This document shows, piece by piece, positions 53,901 to 63,761 of a stretch of 64,000 nt of DNA. The notes beneath the pieces were generated by a model, which did not search any database, was not told the origin of the DNA, and worked only from the letters and a program-made list of their open reading frames with translations. Origin of the DNA: Pseudomarimonas arenosa (lineage in GTDB: Bacteria > Pseudomonadota > Gammaproteobacteria > Xanthomonadales > Xanthomonadaceae). The position numbers were made by a program, and so were the translations under genes. The stretch lies in the NCBI RefSeq assembly GCF_014841215.1, contig NZ_JACYTR010000014.1:1-64000 (forward strand), written 5' to 3'. Positions within the stretch are counted from its first letter, which is position 1. Every line of letters starts with the position of its first letter.

Positions 53901-56900
53901 TCGACATGGACATCGCGATCGTCGGCATGGCGGCGCGTTTGCCGAAGGCAAGAAACGCCGACGAGCTATGGGAGAACTTATCCCAAGGTCGCGACTGCAT
54001 CAGTGAGATTCCGCAGTCGCGGTTCGAGCGCCGACGCAACCGCGATGTGCTGGGCCGCTACCGCGGTGGTTTTCTCGACGACCTCGATCGTTTCGATTCA
54101 CTGTTCTTCAACATCTCGCCGCGCGAAGCGGAAACCCTGGACCCACAGGAGCGCCTGTTCCTGGAAGTCAGCTGGGAAGTGCTGGAAGACGCCGGCTACT
54201 ACCCCGAAGCCCTGCAGAGCGATGAACTGGGCGGGGGGAGGATCGGTGTGTACGTCGGTGCGGTGTGGGCGATGTACCAGATGGTCGGCGCGGAGGAGCG
54301 CCTGGCCGGCAACAAGGTGATCGCCAACTCGTTCCTTTGGAGCGTCGCCAATCGCGTTTCCTATTTCATGAACTTCACCGGCCCCAGCATCGCGGTCGAT
54401 ACCGCGTGTTCGGCCAGTCTGACTGCGATCCATCTCGCCTGCGATGCCATCCGCAACGGCGAATGCGCGGCCGCATTGGTCGGCGGTGTCAACCTGGATG
54501 TGCACCAGTGCAAGCAGGAAATCACCGTGGCCGGTGGTCTGTTGTCGGAAGAAGGCCTGTGCCGCGCTTTTGGCCGCAATGCCAGCGGTTACGTGCCGGG
54601 TGAGGGCGTCGGTGCGTTGCTGCTGAAGCCGTTGGCGCAGGCGCGACGCGACCGCGACAACATCTATGCGGTGATCAAGAGTTCGGCGATCAGCCATGGC
54701 GGACGCAACAGCGGCTATGCGGTGCCGAACTCGAAGGCGCAGTGCGAGGTCATCGGCGCGGCGCTGAAAAAGGCCAAGGTGGACGCGCGCAGCATCGGCT
54801 ACATCGAAGCCCACGGTACCGGCACCGAACTGGGCGATCCAATCGAGATCGCCGGCCTTAACCAGGCGTTCGAGAAAGACCAGGTCGCGCTGCAGAGCTG
54901 CGCCATCGGCTCGATCAAGACCAACATCGGCCATCTGGAAGCAGCCGCGGGCATCGCGGGCGTGTGCAAGACCCTGCTGCAGATGCGTCACCGCACCCTG
55001 GTGCCGTCGCTGCATTCGGCGCAGCTCAACGAGTTCATCGATTTTGCCCACTCACCCTTTGTGGTCCAGCAAGCGCTGGCTGAGTGGCATCCGAAAGAGG
55101 TGGACGGCGTACTGCAGCCGCTGCGCGCAGGGGTCAGCTCGTTTGGTGCGGGCGGTGCCAATGCGCACGTGATTCTCGAAGCGGTTGACGACAGCGCAAA
55201 GCCGGGCGATCGCGCGCCGGTGGGACGTGGAGTACGGATTTTCCCGCTGTCTGCGCGCAACGAAGAGCAACTGCGGCAGGTCGCGATGCGGCTGAAATCC
55301 TTCCTCGAGAAGCACCGTGACCATTCCTCCGAGCCAAGTCTCGACGAGATCGCTTTCACCCTGCAGCTCGGCCGCAAATCCTTTGATCACCGCGTTGCCC
55401 TCCTGGCCGACAGTCACGAGCGGTTGATCGCCAGGCTACAGTGTTTCCTGACGGGCAGCCGCGACGAGCACATTCTCATCGGCCACGTGAAGAACGCGGA
55501 AGGCATCACCAAGATGCTCAGCCGATCGGAAAAGGAAGCCTTCATCGATCTGCTGGCGAAATCGCGCGACCCGATAAAGCTGGCGCAGCTGTGGATCGAC
55601 GGCCTGGTGTCTGAATGGCAGGGCATGCAGACCGGCGGGCAGGGCAGGCGCATTTCCCTGCCGACGTATCCGTTCGCCGACAAGCGGCACTGGCTGCAAC
55701 CTGCGGAAGGCAGAACGCCTCGCCTGTCGAATGCAGGCCCGATGACGGCTGGGCAGGTTGCTGGCCTGCATCCGCTGATCGACAGCAATGAATCGACCTT
55801 CGAGCGCCAGCTGTTCCGCAAGGTCTTTACCGACCGCGAATTCTTCATCTACGACCATCTGGTCTCGGATATCCCAACGCTTCCGGGCGTGGCCTATCTC
55901 GACCTGGCGCGCAAGGCCGGCGAAATCGCGGCGGGGCGCAAGGTTCGAAGGATCCGCAACATCCTCTGGGTCAGCCCGCTGACGGTTAAGAACGCGGTGC
56001 CCAACGATGTGTTGGTCGAGCTGAAAGCCGCCGGCGATTCTGTGCTGTTCGAGGTCTTCAGCGAACGCGACGACGGCAAAAAACAGCTGTATTGCCAGGG
56101 CAAACTCTTCTACGCCACGGCCCAGGATGATACGGCGGAAGACCAATACGTCGATCTGTCGGCGATTCGCGCTCGCTGCGAAAAAGTCATGGAGGGCGAG
56201 CGCGCCTATCCGTTGTTCAAGGAGCTCGGTCTGGGCCTGGGGCCCAGCTTCCAGGCACTGACCGAAGTTCACCGCAATCCGCAGGTCGGCTTCGAGGTGC
56301 TGGGCGCGTTGAAGATGCCGGCGCTGGACGGCACGCGCTTCGATGAGTTCGTGCTGCATCCCTCGCTGGTCGATTCCTCGTTCCAGGCGGCGATGGCCGC
56401 GCGGCTCGCGGACGCAGGCGGCGAGATGTTTGTGCCGTATTCGCTGGGCGAAGTGGAGATCCTGCATCCGCTGACGCAGGTCTGCTACAGCTACGTGACC
56501 GAGTCGAAGGACGAGAAGAAGTCGTCCAACGTGTCCAAGATGGACGTGCTCATCGTCGATGAGCAGGGCAAAGTGCTGGTTAAGGTGCGCGATTCGGTCG
56601 GCGTGCCGTTGCTCGATGTGCATGAGAAGCCGGGCGCCGCGTCCAAGGCGGCGCCAGCGGGCGAGGGCGATGCCGCATTCTCGACTCTGTACTTCGGCAC
56701 CGATTGGCAGCCATCGCCACTCGCCGCTTCTGCGGGCGAGCCCTCGCGACAGACCATCGTGCTGTTCGCGCCTGATGAAACTAGCCACGACGCTTACCGC
56801 GCCGCGCTGGCCGCCTCCGGCGGCGATCCCGACAGGCTGATCGCGGTGTTGCCCGGCGACGGTTTTGCCCGTGTCGACGCCCATCGCTATTGCATTGATG

Positions 56901-59900
56901 CCGGCAAGCGCGAGGATTTCGACACTCTGCTGTCAGCGTTGCGCCAGCAGTCCGATACCAAACTGCAGGTGTGCTTCGCCTGGTCAGCGCAGCCTGACAC
57001 GGACGCCAACGCTCTGTCGGTCGAAGACGCCACGATGCAGGCGCTGGAACGTGGCGTGTATGCCTTCCTGTTTCTGACCCAAGCGGTCATCGCCCAGAAA
57101 TGCGAGGCCGATGTCCGTCTGCAGTATCTGTATTTCAGCTCATCACCGGTCGCGCAACCGCATAACGAAGCGATCCAAGGCTTTGCGACCATCCTGCGCG
57201 CGGAGAGCCCGAAACTGGCCTGCAAGGTGGTCGAAATTGTTGGCGCCGATTCAAGCGTCGAATCTCACTTCGACCAGGCGTCGGTGGCCGCGATCGCAGC
57301 GGAATTCGGCGACGACAGCAAGGCGCTCGCGGTGCGCTACCGCGAAGGCGTGCGCTATCTGCGCCGAATCCACGACTGTCCCGAACCCAGCGCTCCGATA
57401 CAGGGTTCGGCGCCGATCCGGCATCGCGGCATCTACCTCATTACCGGCGGCGCAGGCGGTCTGGGCCTGATGTTTGCCGAGCATCTGTCAAAGCAGTTCC
57501 AGGCGCGGCTGGTGCTGAGCGGTCGCGCTGCGCTCAAACCGGAAGCCGAAGCGGCGCTTGAATCCATGCGCGCCGCTGGCGCCGAAGTAGTGTACGTAGC
57601 GGCCGACGTGTCCCGGCGCGAGGATGTCGAACGACTCGTTCGCGTGTGCAAGGACAGCTTCGGCGGGCTGCACGGCATCATCCACAGTGCCGGCGTGCTC
57701 CGCGATGCCTATCTGCGCAACAAGACGCGCGAGGAAATGGCGGCGGTGTTCGCGCCGAAGATTCGCGGCTCGGTGCTGCTGGACGATGCGACGCGCAACG
57801 AACCGCTGGACTTCTTCGTTATGTTCTCCTCGCTGGCGGCGCTGGCGGGCAATGCCGGTCAGAGTGACTACTCGTTCGCCAACCATTTCATGGATGCGTT
57901 CGCCGCGCAGCGCAATGCGCTTGCCCGTGCCGGGCAGCGGCACGGCAAGGCGCTCAGTCTCAACTGGTCGATCTGGGCCGAGGGCGGCATGCGCCTCGAC
58001 GAGCAGACCGCGCTGTTCTTCGAGCGCAACCTGGGTATCCGGCCGCTGCAAAGCGAGGTCGGCATCCAGGCCTTGATGCTGGGTCTGCACAGCGACCTGC
58101 CGCATCTGGCGGTGCTGCAGGGTGTTAAGGACAAGGTCGAGCGCGCCTGGGGCATCGGCGAGCCCGACGCGCCCGCTGTTGCGGGGTCTGCGGCCGAGCC
58201 GGCAGCGGTGGCCGGCGAGGACGCGGATCTGGCGCTGCAGGTCCAGGACGCGCTGTCGCAGATCGTCATGGATTTCCTCAAGATCGATGCCGACGATGTC
58301 GATCTCGACACCATCCTGCTGGACCTGGGTTTCGATTCGATTGGGCTGACGTCGTTCAGCAACATGGTCAACGACAAGTACGGCCTGGATATCACGCCGG
58401 TCTTGTTCTTCGAGTATCCGAACATCCGCGAGATCGCCAAACATCTGGCCCGCGATCACCGCGAGAACATGCTGCGCGTGCATGGGCAGGTGAGCACAGC
58501 GTCATCGGCCGCTAATGCCGGATCGAGCGGTGCGGCCCCGGCGGCCGAGACAGTCAGGAATCAGCCGCTGTTCGCGTCGAAGAACACACTCCTGGCACCA
58601 GCCCTTGCAGAGCCGAATGCGTCGGCGCCTGCAGGCACGGGCCGCTTCTCGCCGGGGCGCCGCTTTATCGAGCGGCCGATCGCCATCGTCGGAATGAGCG
58701 GCGTGATGCCGCAGGCCGACACGCTGGACGAATACTGGGACAAGCTGAGCCGGGCCGAGAACAACATGGTTACGCTGGTGCCGCCGGATCGCTGGGACTG
58801 GGAAGCCTATTACGGCAATCCGATGGCCGAGAAGAACAAGACGCTGTCGAAGTGGGGCGGCTTCATGCGCGAGGTCGACAAGTTCGACCCGCTGTTCTGG
58901 GGCATCTCGCCACGCGAAGCGGAAATGATGGATCCGCAGCAGCGGATCTTCCTGGAGAGTGTCTGGGGCGCAATCGAGGACTCCGGCCACCGCGTCTCCG
59001 ATCTGGCCGGCACCAAGACCGGTCTGTTCGTCGGCGCGGCGACCCGCGACTACATCGATCTGATGGCCACCTACCAGGCCGAACTCGATGGCTATTCCGC
59101 CTCGGGCACGTCGCACGCCATTCTGGTCAACCGGGTGTCCTTCCTGCTCAATCTTCACGGGCCTAGCGCGCCGCTCGACACCGCCTGTTCGAGTTCGCTG
59201 GTAGCGCTGCACCGCGCGATCGAATCGATCCACACCGGTAGTTGCGACATGGCGATTGTCGGTGGCGTGCAGGTCATGCTCACTCCCGCCGGCCACATCT
59301 CGTTCGGCGCGGCCGGCATGCTGGCTGACGATGGCAAGTGCAAGACCTTCGACTCGCGGGCGAACGGCTACGTGCGCGGCGAAGGGTCTGGCGCGATCCT
59401 GATCAAGCCGCTGGAAAACGCCATCGCCGACGGCGACCACATCTATGCAGTCGTCAAATCCACCGCCGAAAACCACGGCGGCAAGGTGACGATGCTCACC
59501 GCGCCAAACCCGAATGCGCAGGCCGAACTGCTGGTTGAAGCCTACGAAAAGGCCGAGATCGATCCGCGCAGCGTCGGTTATCTCGAATGCCACGGCACCG
59601 GTACCAGCCTGGGCGATCCGATCGAGATCCAAGCGATGAAGAAGGCGTTCTCGGAGCTGTACCACAAACATCAACTTCCGCCGCCGGCAACACCGCACAT
59701 CGGCCTCACCTCGGCCAAAACCAACATCGGCCATCTGGAAACCGCCGCCGGCATCGCCGGCATCCTGAAGGTTCTGCTGTCGATCAAACACAAGCAGATT
59801 CCCGCCCTGCTGCACTTCGAGAAGCTGAATCCCTACATCAATCTCGATAACACGCCGTTCTATCCGGTGGCGAAGACTCAGGCGTGGGCGCCAGCAGTGG

Positions 59901-61522
59901 ACGAGCAAGGCCGTGCGTATCCTCGCCGCGCCGGCATCAGCTCATTTGGTTTTGGTGGCGCCAATGTGCACGTCGTGCTCGAGGAATACCTGGAAGACGA
60001 CACTGTGCCGCGCGCCCGTCCAAACGGACCCTATGCCATCGTGCTTTCGGCCAAGAACGCCGACCGCCTGCGCGCCAATGCCTCCCGCCTGCTGGCGCAT
60101 CTGCAGAGCCAGCCGGAGCAAGACATCGCCGATGTGGCCTACACCCTGCAGGTCGGCCGCGACCCGATGCCCGAACGCATGGCCCTGGTCGTGGCAAGCA
60201 TGCAGGAGCTGATCGAGCGGCTGCAGGCCTACGTCGATGGCGACGCCGACAGGTCCGGCGTGCGCCAGAGCAGCGTGCGTCGCAAGGCGGACATCGTCAA
60301 CATCGACGCCGCCACCCTCGATCAATGGTTGCGCGAGCGCGATCTGACGGCCCTGATCGATGTCTGGCTGAAGGGACAGGAGCCCGATTGGAGGACCCTG
60401 TACAAGGGCTACTCCATGCGCCGCTGCGCGTTGCCGACCTACGCCTTCGCCCGCGAGCGCTATTGGTTCAGCATCGATCCCGCGAAGCAGAAGGCAGCCA
60501 ACCAGTCTGTTATGCATCCGCTGCTGCATCGCAACGTCTCGGTGTTCGGGCGGCAGTCGTTCGCATCGGACAGTGCGGTGTTGGAGAAATCGTTGCGTGG
60601 GACAGCGCTGCGCCCTGAAGCCGGACTGCCGGGGATGCTGCCAGTCGAGATGGTGCGGCTGGCGCTGCGCGAATCCCTCGGCGAGCGTGGGCACACGGCC
60701 CGCATCGAGTTGCGCTCCCTGGTGTGGCCGGGCCTTGAGCCTGCAGTGCAGGACGGTACCGTCTCGGCGGATCTCTATGCGACTGGCGATAACGACTTCG
60801 AGTTCGAAGTGAGGGCCAGCGGCGTGGATGGCGAGTCGATGCTGTGCGAAGGCGCCGGCGCTTACCAGGCGGGCGTAGATTTGGGTCGCATCGATCTGTC
60901 GCAACTACGCAGCTTGTTCCGTGGCGAAGTTCACCGGGCCGCCGACTTCTATGCCGCACTGGATGCTGCAGGCATGCTGCGTGACCGCCTGCCGGATGGC
61001 GTTGTCGCCTGTCGGCGCGGCGAGCGGCAGCAATTGCTCGAATTCCGCTTGCCGAGGCAGCCGGAAGGCACAGTCGATGCGGCGAATGCGCTGGACGGCT
61101 TCGCGTTGCTCACGCTCTCGCACCTGGCCTGTCTCGATCATCTGGCCGGCGGCGGCGCTGTACCGACGGCCACCACCCTGCTCGCGCTGGAGCGCGTCGC
61201 GTTCGCTTCGATCGGCGCTCGTGAAGGCGTGATCTGGGTCCGCTCGGCACGCGGCAGTGGTCGCAACGGCGACCGTGCCGCGAAAGCAACCGAGGTCATC
61301 GACATCGACGTGATCGATAGCGAGGGTCGCGTGCTGATCAAGATCAAGGGCCTACTGGTCGGCTACCCAGAAACGCAGGGCGCGCACGACGAGGAGTTCG
61401 CCTCGATGCTCGACTCGCTCTACGCCCCAGGTTCCCCGTCGTTCGAGCACACGACACAGCGTATCGCCAGCCTCGAATTCGAGCATGCGCTCGACGCGAT
61501 CTTTGAGGAGGGAGAGACCTGA
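50945..61522 (+). CDS. Trans-AT PKS E: ACP-DUF2156-PLP lyase-KS9-DH-KR-ACP-KS10-dDH
   Basis: A 3,525-residue PKS with AAGGA before its ATG. ACP (Ser42 in GVNS) completes the KS8 module of PKS D. Residues about 160-465 form a DUF2156/LPG-synthase C-terminal domain of GNAT fold (GQKMKRLRYQVSKFANAG, MDLEFYGPDMPLGGLEF, FSLGGTYG, KNKFRPE). Residues about 511-915 form a fold-type-I PLP domain like tryptophanase and tyrosine phenol-lyase: FKGNIDL, LDATRVLEN (Asp703, Arg706), Schiff-base Lys746 in SLAKDF and Arg880 in VRLAIP. Then KS9 about 989-1412 (Cys1155, DTACSAS), DH about 1609-1894 (His1638, Asp1810; the motif Gly is Asp), KR about 1912-2405 (Tyr2309), ACP Ser2465, KS10 about 2577-3016 (Cys2748) and a DH-like region about 3190-3474 without the catalytic His. 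No ACP follows KS10, so the chain must continue on another protein. Confidence 0.95.
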   Translation: MIDHDTLHERTETYLKSLICDAADAALVFDAETPFGELGVNSFLVLKILKRLEQDFGTLPKTLLFENFNVRDLARYFVKAHTDVLLSKFPDVSPSAPAQAEPRLANAAAHLAPAQVNTARAATIPTGEAQLPAMVALNHLHRYPELEQRRREIFDRYKNESSVSRGTAMIAPLLFFGDAQHGYFNCGKGKGILLAYGYTGPAEHFPPLAEQLYQYCEAHSLQFNLFVEDRLPELCGKRFSATPFGVMQRVTNLPSFTLEGQKMKRLRYQVSKFANAGACRTEEFVCGSDAKTAKAVADIIDRWCATRTKVNPLIHIVKAEILAGTLDREHRLFLTYVDDVLQNAILVSPLAAGAGYLMDLEFYGPDMPLGGLEFAIVNIIQTLRDEGCSVFSLGGTYGCKLADSPDADPAIESILEDLRSQDIFNDAGNLQFKNKFRPESKDIFLCRAVDAGKADNVLDIILMIADPSIMDDELSTDDGALAPASAAAANAAPTSPGLPAPASTVATTVTFDIASNPRWKALEAAGFNPLNIPAEQVDFDLKTDSWAQLQLTAIDKQMALLFAQIQRPIDVNAGLRRVFPFKHFTLAESGRAAEALFCQVWEKKGRVPQNILFPSTIFHQIDNGFSPVELPVADVFDLQSDAPFKGNIDLSALRAEIAAHAADIGYVCIELADNAAGGGAVSLAHLREVKALLQAQRIPLVLDATRVLENALKVIEHDPEWHDASLWQVAEALLSQADVVMVSLAKDFCVNKGGLIASNDQALHDRLQALQQHGGKALDVTEKKCIAASLQNRAYLETQVRRRVDAVRALAMRLAERQVPVVRPASAHCVLIDVKRIPAFRDLLAPVASFAAWLYLATGIRAGAHSVGMQQNTSLNQLVRLAIPVGLKADEVKQLGDRLVNAFADIGNIPDLSAAEGVGDLNARLSLHRLLSPQRVAAAHTDKAQGSGAQPSQTKLQVSAPHAPEPDAAHSLQASAARESDTPMPIDMDIAIVGMAARLPKARNADELWENLSQGRDCISEIPQSRFERRRNRDVLGRYRGGFLDDLDRFDSLFFNISPREAETLDPQERLFLEVSWEVLEDAGYYPEALQSDELGGGRIGVYVGAVWAMYQMVGAEERLAGNKVIANSFLWSVANRVSYFMNFTGPSIAVDTACSASLTAIHLACDAIRNGECAAALVGGVNLDVHQCKQEITVAGGLLSEEGLCRAFGRNASGYVPGEGVGALLLKPLAQARRDRDNIYAVIKSSAISHGGRNSGYAVPNSKAQCEVIGAALKKAKVDARSIGYIEAHGTGTELGDPIEIAGLNQAFEKDQVALQSCAIGSIKTNIGHLEAAAGIAGVCKTLLQMRHRTLVPSLHSAQLNEFIDFAHSPFVVQQALAEWHPKEVDGVLQPLRAGVSSFGAGGANAHVILEAVDDSAKPGDRAPVGRGVRIFPLSARNEEQLRQVAMRLKSFLEKHRDHSSEPSLDEIAFTLQLGRKSFDHRVALLADSHERLIARLQCFLTGSRDEHILIGHVKNAEGITKMLSRSEKEAFIDLLAKSRDPIKLAQLWIDGLVSEWQGMQTGGQGRRISLPTYPFADKRHWLQPAEGRTPRLSNAGPMTAGQVAGLHPLIDSNESTFERQLFRKVFTDREFFIYDHLVSDIPTLPGVAYLDLARKAGEIAAGRKVRRIRNILWVSPLTVKNAVPNDVLVELKAAGDSVLFEVFSERDDGKKQLYCQGKLFYATAQDDTAEDQYVDLSAIRARCEKVMEGERAYPLFKELGLGLGPSFQALTEVHRNPQVGFEVLGALKMPALDGTRFDEFVLHPSLVDSSFQAAMAARLADAGGEMFVPYSLGEVEILHPLTQVCYSYVTESKDEKKSSNVSKMDVLIVDEQGKVLVKVRDSVGVPLLDVHEKPGAASKAAPAGEGDAAFSTLYFGTDWQPSPLAASAGEPSRQTIVLFAPDETSHDAYRAALAASGGDPDRLIAVLPGDGFARVDAHRYCIDAGKREDFDTLLSALRQQSDTKLQVCFAWSAQPDTDANALSVEDATMQALERGVYAFLFLTQAVIAQKCEADVRLQYLYFSSSPVAQPHNEAIQGFATILRAESPKLACKVVEIVGADSSVESHFDQASVAAIAAEFGDDSKALAVRYREGVRYLRRIHDCPEPSAPIQGSAPIRHRGIYLITGGAGGLGLMFAEHLSKQFQARLVLSGRAALKPEAEAALESMRAAGAEVVYVAADVSRREDVERLVRVCKDSFGGLHGIIHSAGVLRDAYLRNKTREEMAAVFAPKIRGSVLLDDATRNEPLDFFVMFSSLAALAGNAGQSDYSFANHFMDAFAAQRNALARAGQRHGKALSLNWSIWAEGGMRLDEQTALFFERNLGIRPLQSEVGIQALMLGLHSDLPHLAVLQGVKDKVERAWGIGEPDAPAVAGSAAEPAAVAGEDADLALQVQDALSQIVMDFLKIDADDVDLDTILLDLGFDSIGLTSFSNMVNDKYGLDITPVLFFEYPNIREIAKHLARDHRENMLRVHGQVSTASSAANAGSSGAAPAAETVRNQPLFASKNTLLAPALAEPNASAPAGTGRFSPGRRFIERPIAIVGMSGVMPQADTLDEYWDKLSRAENNMVTLVPPDRWDWEAYYGNPMAEKNKTLSKWGGFMREVDKFDPLFWGISPREAEMMDPQQRIFLESVWGAIEDSGHRVSDLAGTKTGLFVGAATRDYIDLMATYQAELDGYSASGTSHAILVNRVSFLLNLHGPSAPLDTACSSSLVALHRAIESIHTGSCDMAIVGGVQVMLTPAGHISFGAAGMLADDGKCKTFDSRANGYVRGEGSGAILIKPLENAIADGDHIYAVVKSTAENHGGKVTMLTAPNPNAQAELLVEAYEKAEIDPRSVGYLECHGTGTSLGDPIEIQAMKKAFSELYHKHQLPPPATPHIGLTSAKTNIGHLETAAGIAGILKVLLSIKHKQIPALLHFEKLNPYINLDNTPFYPVAKTQAWAPAVDEQGRAYPRRAGISSFGFGGANVHVVLEEYLEDDTVPRARPNGPYAIVLSAKNADRLRANASRLLAHLQSQPEQDIADVAYTLQVGRDPMPERMALVVASMQELIERLQAYVDGDADRSGVRQSSVRRKADIVNIDAATLDQWLRERDLTALIDVWLKGQEPDWRTLYKGYSMRRCALPTYAFARERYWFSIDPAKQKAANQSVMHPLLHRNVSVFGRQSFASDSAVLEKSLRGTALRPEAGLPGMLPVEMVRLALRESLGERGHTARIELRSLVWPGLEPAVQDGTVSADLYATGDNDFEFEVRASGVDGESMLCEGAGAYQAGVDLGRIDLSQLRSLFRGEVHRAADFYAALDAAGMLRDRLPDGVVACRRGERQQLLEFRLPRQPEGTVDAANALDGFALLTLSHLACLDHLAGGGAVPTATTLLALERVAFASIGAREGVIWVRSARGSGRNGDRAAKATEVIDIDVIDSEGRVLIKIKGLLVGYPETQGAHDEEFASMLDSLYAPGSPSFEHTTQRIASLEFEHALDAIFEEGET

Positions 61523-61570
61523 TGGGCATCGCATTCTCGACTTGTAACCACTGAAACCATGGAGCGCTAA

Positions 61571-62989
61571 ATGCAGAACCTGGCGACACTCATCGAGGCT
61601 TGGGCCGATCAGGCCGGGCGCACAGCGATCGTCTGTGACGGCGCGGCGCTCGACTATGCTCAGTTGCACGCAAGGATTGGTCACTGGCGCAGGCAACTGC
61701 AGGTGGAGGGCATCGCCCCGGGCGCCTGCATCGCCATGCGCGGGCAGGTCTCGGGCGACATGATCGGCCTGCTGTTCGCGCTAATCGAAAACGCGAACAT
61801 TGTGGTGCCCTTCCTGTCGGCCAGCGATTTCGAAGTGGACGAGGCGCTGGAGACCGCCTGCGTCGATGGCGTTTTTGAATTCGCGAACGATGGCAGCAAT
61901 CGGTACGTGGACTGTGGCTATGGACGCAGTCACCCGCTGCTCGATCGCCTGCGTGGCGGAGCCGGGGAAGACGGAGAAGCCGGACTGATCCTCTTTACAT
62001 CCGGGTCGACCGGCAAGAACAAGGCCGCCGTGCATCGCTTCTCGCGGCTGATCAGAAATGTCTTGCAGAAGCCTGGGGCGGCCTATCGCACCCTTATTTT
62101 CCTCATGTTCGACCACATCGGCGGCGTCAACACGCTACTGCACGTGCTGTGCAATGGCGGCACCGCCGTGTTTGTCTCCGATCGCTCGGTGGCCACGGTC
62201 TGTCATGCGATCGAGTCGCAACGCGTTCAACTGCTGCCGACGACGCCGACCTTTCTTAACATGCTACTCATCTCGGATAAGCGCCAGGCCTACGATCTGT
62301 CGTCGCTGGAGTTGGTCACCTACGGCACCGAACCAATGTCGCTGGCCACGCTCAAGGCATTGAACAAGGCCTTGCCCGGCGTGCGCTGTAAGCAGACCTA
62401 TGGATTGACCGAAGTCGGCATATTGCCAAGCCGATCGGAAGACGCGGGCTCGACCTGGATGCAGGTCGGTGGCCAGAGCTACGAGACCCGGATCGTCGAC
62501 GGCATCCTCTGGATCCGAACCGACGCCGCGATGATCGGCTATCTCAATGCGCCATCGCCGTTTGACCAGGACGGCTGGCTCAACACGCGCGACAAGGTCG
62601 AGGAGCGCGATGGCTACCTGCGCATCCTCGGACGCGAGTCGGAAATCATCAACGTCGGCGGCGAAAAGGTGTACCCGAGCGAGATCGAGAACCTGATCCT
62701 GCAAGTGGAGAACATCAGCGAAGTCCTTGTCAGCGCCAAGGCCAGCGCGCTCACCGGCTACCTCGTATTCGCGACGGTACAACTGATCGAGCCCGAGCCG
62801 GCGGCCGAGGTGGAACGGCGCGTTCGCGCGCATTGCCGGGCGCATCTGCCGCCGTTCAAGGTGCCGGTCGGGGTCAAGGTCAGCGAAGACCCGATGTTCG
62901 GCGCCCGCTTCAAGAAGATTCGTCGCCCGGCGCGTGCAGCGCAAGGCGAACTCATCAATGCCATACGGGAGCCGGCAAGTGCGGAATGA
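61571..62989 (+). CDS. AMP-forming acyl/aryl ligase (ANL family)
   Basis: A 472-residue adenylating enzyme. ILFTSGSTGKNKAAVH is the phosphate-binding loop, QTYGLTEVG the A5-type motif, and TRDKVEERDGYLRILGRESE leads into the hinge; NVGGEKVYPSEIE and FKKIRR near the C-terminus hold the likely catalytic Lys. It is shorter than most fatty acyl-CoA ligases and resembles enzymes that load an acid onto a free carrier protein. A GGAG site precedes the ATG. The next two genes encode a reductase and a carrier protein, so the three probably make or load a special unit. Substrate unknown. Confidence 0.9.
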   Translation: MQNLATLIEAWADQAGRTAIVCDGAALDYAQLHARIGHWRRQLQVEGIAPGACIAMRGQVSGDMIGLLFALIENANIVVPFLSASDFEVDEALETACVDGVFEFANDGSNRYVDCGYGRSHPLLDRLRGGAGEDGEAGLILFTSGSTGKNKAAVHRFSRLIRNVLQKPGAAYRTLIFLMFDHIGGVNTLLHVLCNGGTAVFVSDRSVATVCHAIESQRVQLLPTTPTFLNMLLISDKRQAYDLSSLELVTYGTEPMSLATLKALNKALPGVRCKQTYGLTEVGILPSRSEDAGSTWMQVGGQSYETRIVDGILWIRTDAAMIGYLNAPSPFDQDGWLNTRDKVEERDGYLRILGRESEIINVGGEKVYPSEIENLILQVENISEVLVSAKASALTGYLVFATVQLIEPEPAAEVERRVRAHCRAHLPPFKVPVGVKVSEDPMFGARFKKIRRPARAAQGELINAIREPASAE

Positions 62990-63713
62990 CCAGCGAGTGG
63001 TGGTGATCAGCGGCGGCAGCCGCGGACTGGGGCAGGCCTTGGTGCAGGAGCGGCTCGACGCCGGCGACATCGTCGCCACCTTCAGCCGTTCCAGAAATGA
63101 GTTCATTGATCGACTGCGCGGCGCCGACCCGGACGGCGTGCGCTTCCATTGGGAGGCGATCGAGGGCACCGATCTCGAAGGTGTCAGAACCTTCGGCATG
63201 AATGTGCTGCGTCGTTACAAGCGCATCGATGCGTTAATCAACAATGCCGGCGTCGGCGTCGAAGGCCTGCTGACCATGACCTCGGAGCGCGACATCCATC
63301 TGGCGCTCACCTTGAACTTAGAGTCGGTGATCGTGCTCACCCGCACCTGCCTCAAGGGCATGCTCGCCGCGCGGCACGGAAGCATCATCAATATCTCCTC
63401 GGTCAATGCCTTGCGCGGCCATAAGGGCCTGGCGGTCTACAGCGCGACCAAAGCGGCGCTACTGGGGTTCACCCGCAGCCTGGCGAGCGAAGTCGGGCCG
63501 CAGGGAATCACCGTCAATGCGATCGCGCCAGGCTTCTTCGAGAGCGAGATGGTTGGCCACCTCACCGAAGCGCAGCGTGCTCGGATCATTCGCCGCACAC
63601 CGATGCGTGCCATGTGCACTACCCAGGACATTGTCGACAGCGCCCGTTTTCTGCTGTCGACGCGCGCCATCACTGGCCAAACGCTGGCCGTCGATGGCGG
63701 TTTCTCCTGTTAA
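62979..63713 (+). CDS. Short-chain dehydrogenase/reductase, FabG-like
   Basis: A protein of about 244 residues of the classical SDR family: SGGSRGLGQ cofactor loop, NNAG, catalytic Ser in INISSVNA and YSATK (Tyr, Lys), and NAIAPGF. I favour the GTG at 62979 with GGGAG eight bases before it, overlapping the ligase stop; an ATG at 62958 is an alternative. It resembles 3-oxoacyl-ACP reductases and should act on a substrate bound to the next gene's carrier protein. Confidence 0.88.
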   Translation: MRNDQRVVVISGGSRGLGQALVQERLDAGDIVATFSRSRNEFIDRLRGADPDGVRFHWEAIEGTDLEGVRTFGMNVLRRYKRIDALINNAGVGVEGLLTMTSERDIHLALTLNLESVIVLTRTCLKGMLAARHGSIINISSVNALRGHKGLAVYSATKAALLGFTRSLASEVGPQGITVNAIAPGFFESEMVGHLTEAQRARIIRRTPMRAMCTTQDIVDSARFLLSTRAITGQTLAVDGGFSC

Positions 63714-63761
63714 GGCCAAGCACTATCACTTCCTTCTCTCCACTCCGATTTTGAGGAACAC

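Noticed and set aside
61522-61554. Ten-codon frame overlapping the PKS E stop (TGATG)
   Set aside because: It reads MGIAFSTCNH then stop. Although placed like a coupled gene, it is too short to support as a gene; more likely chance.
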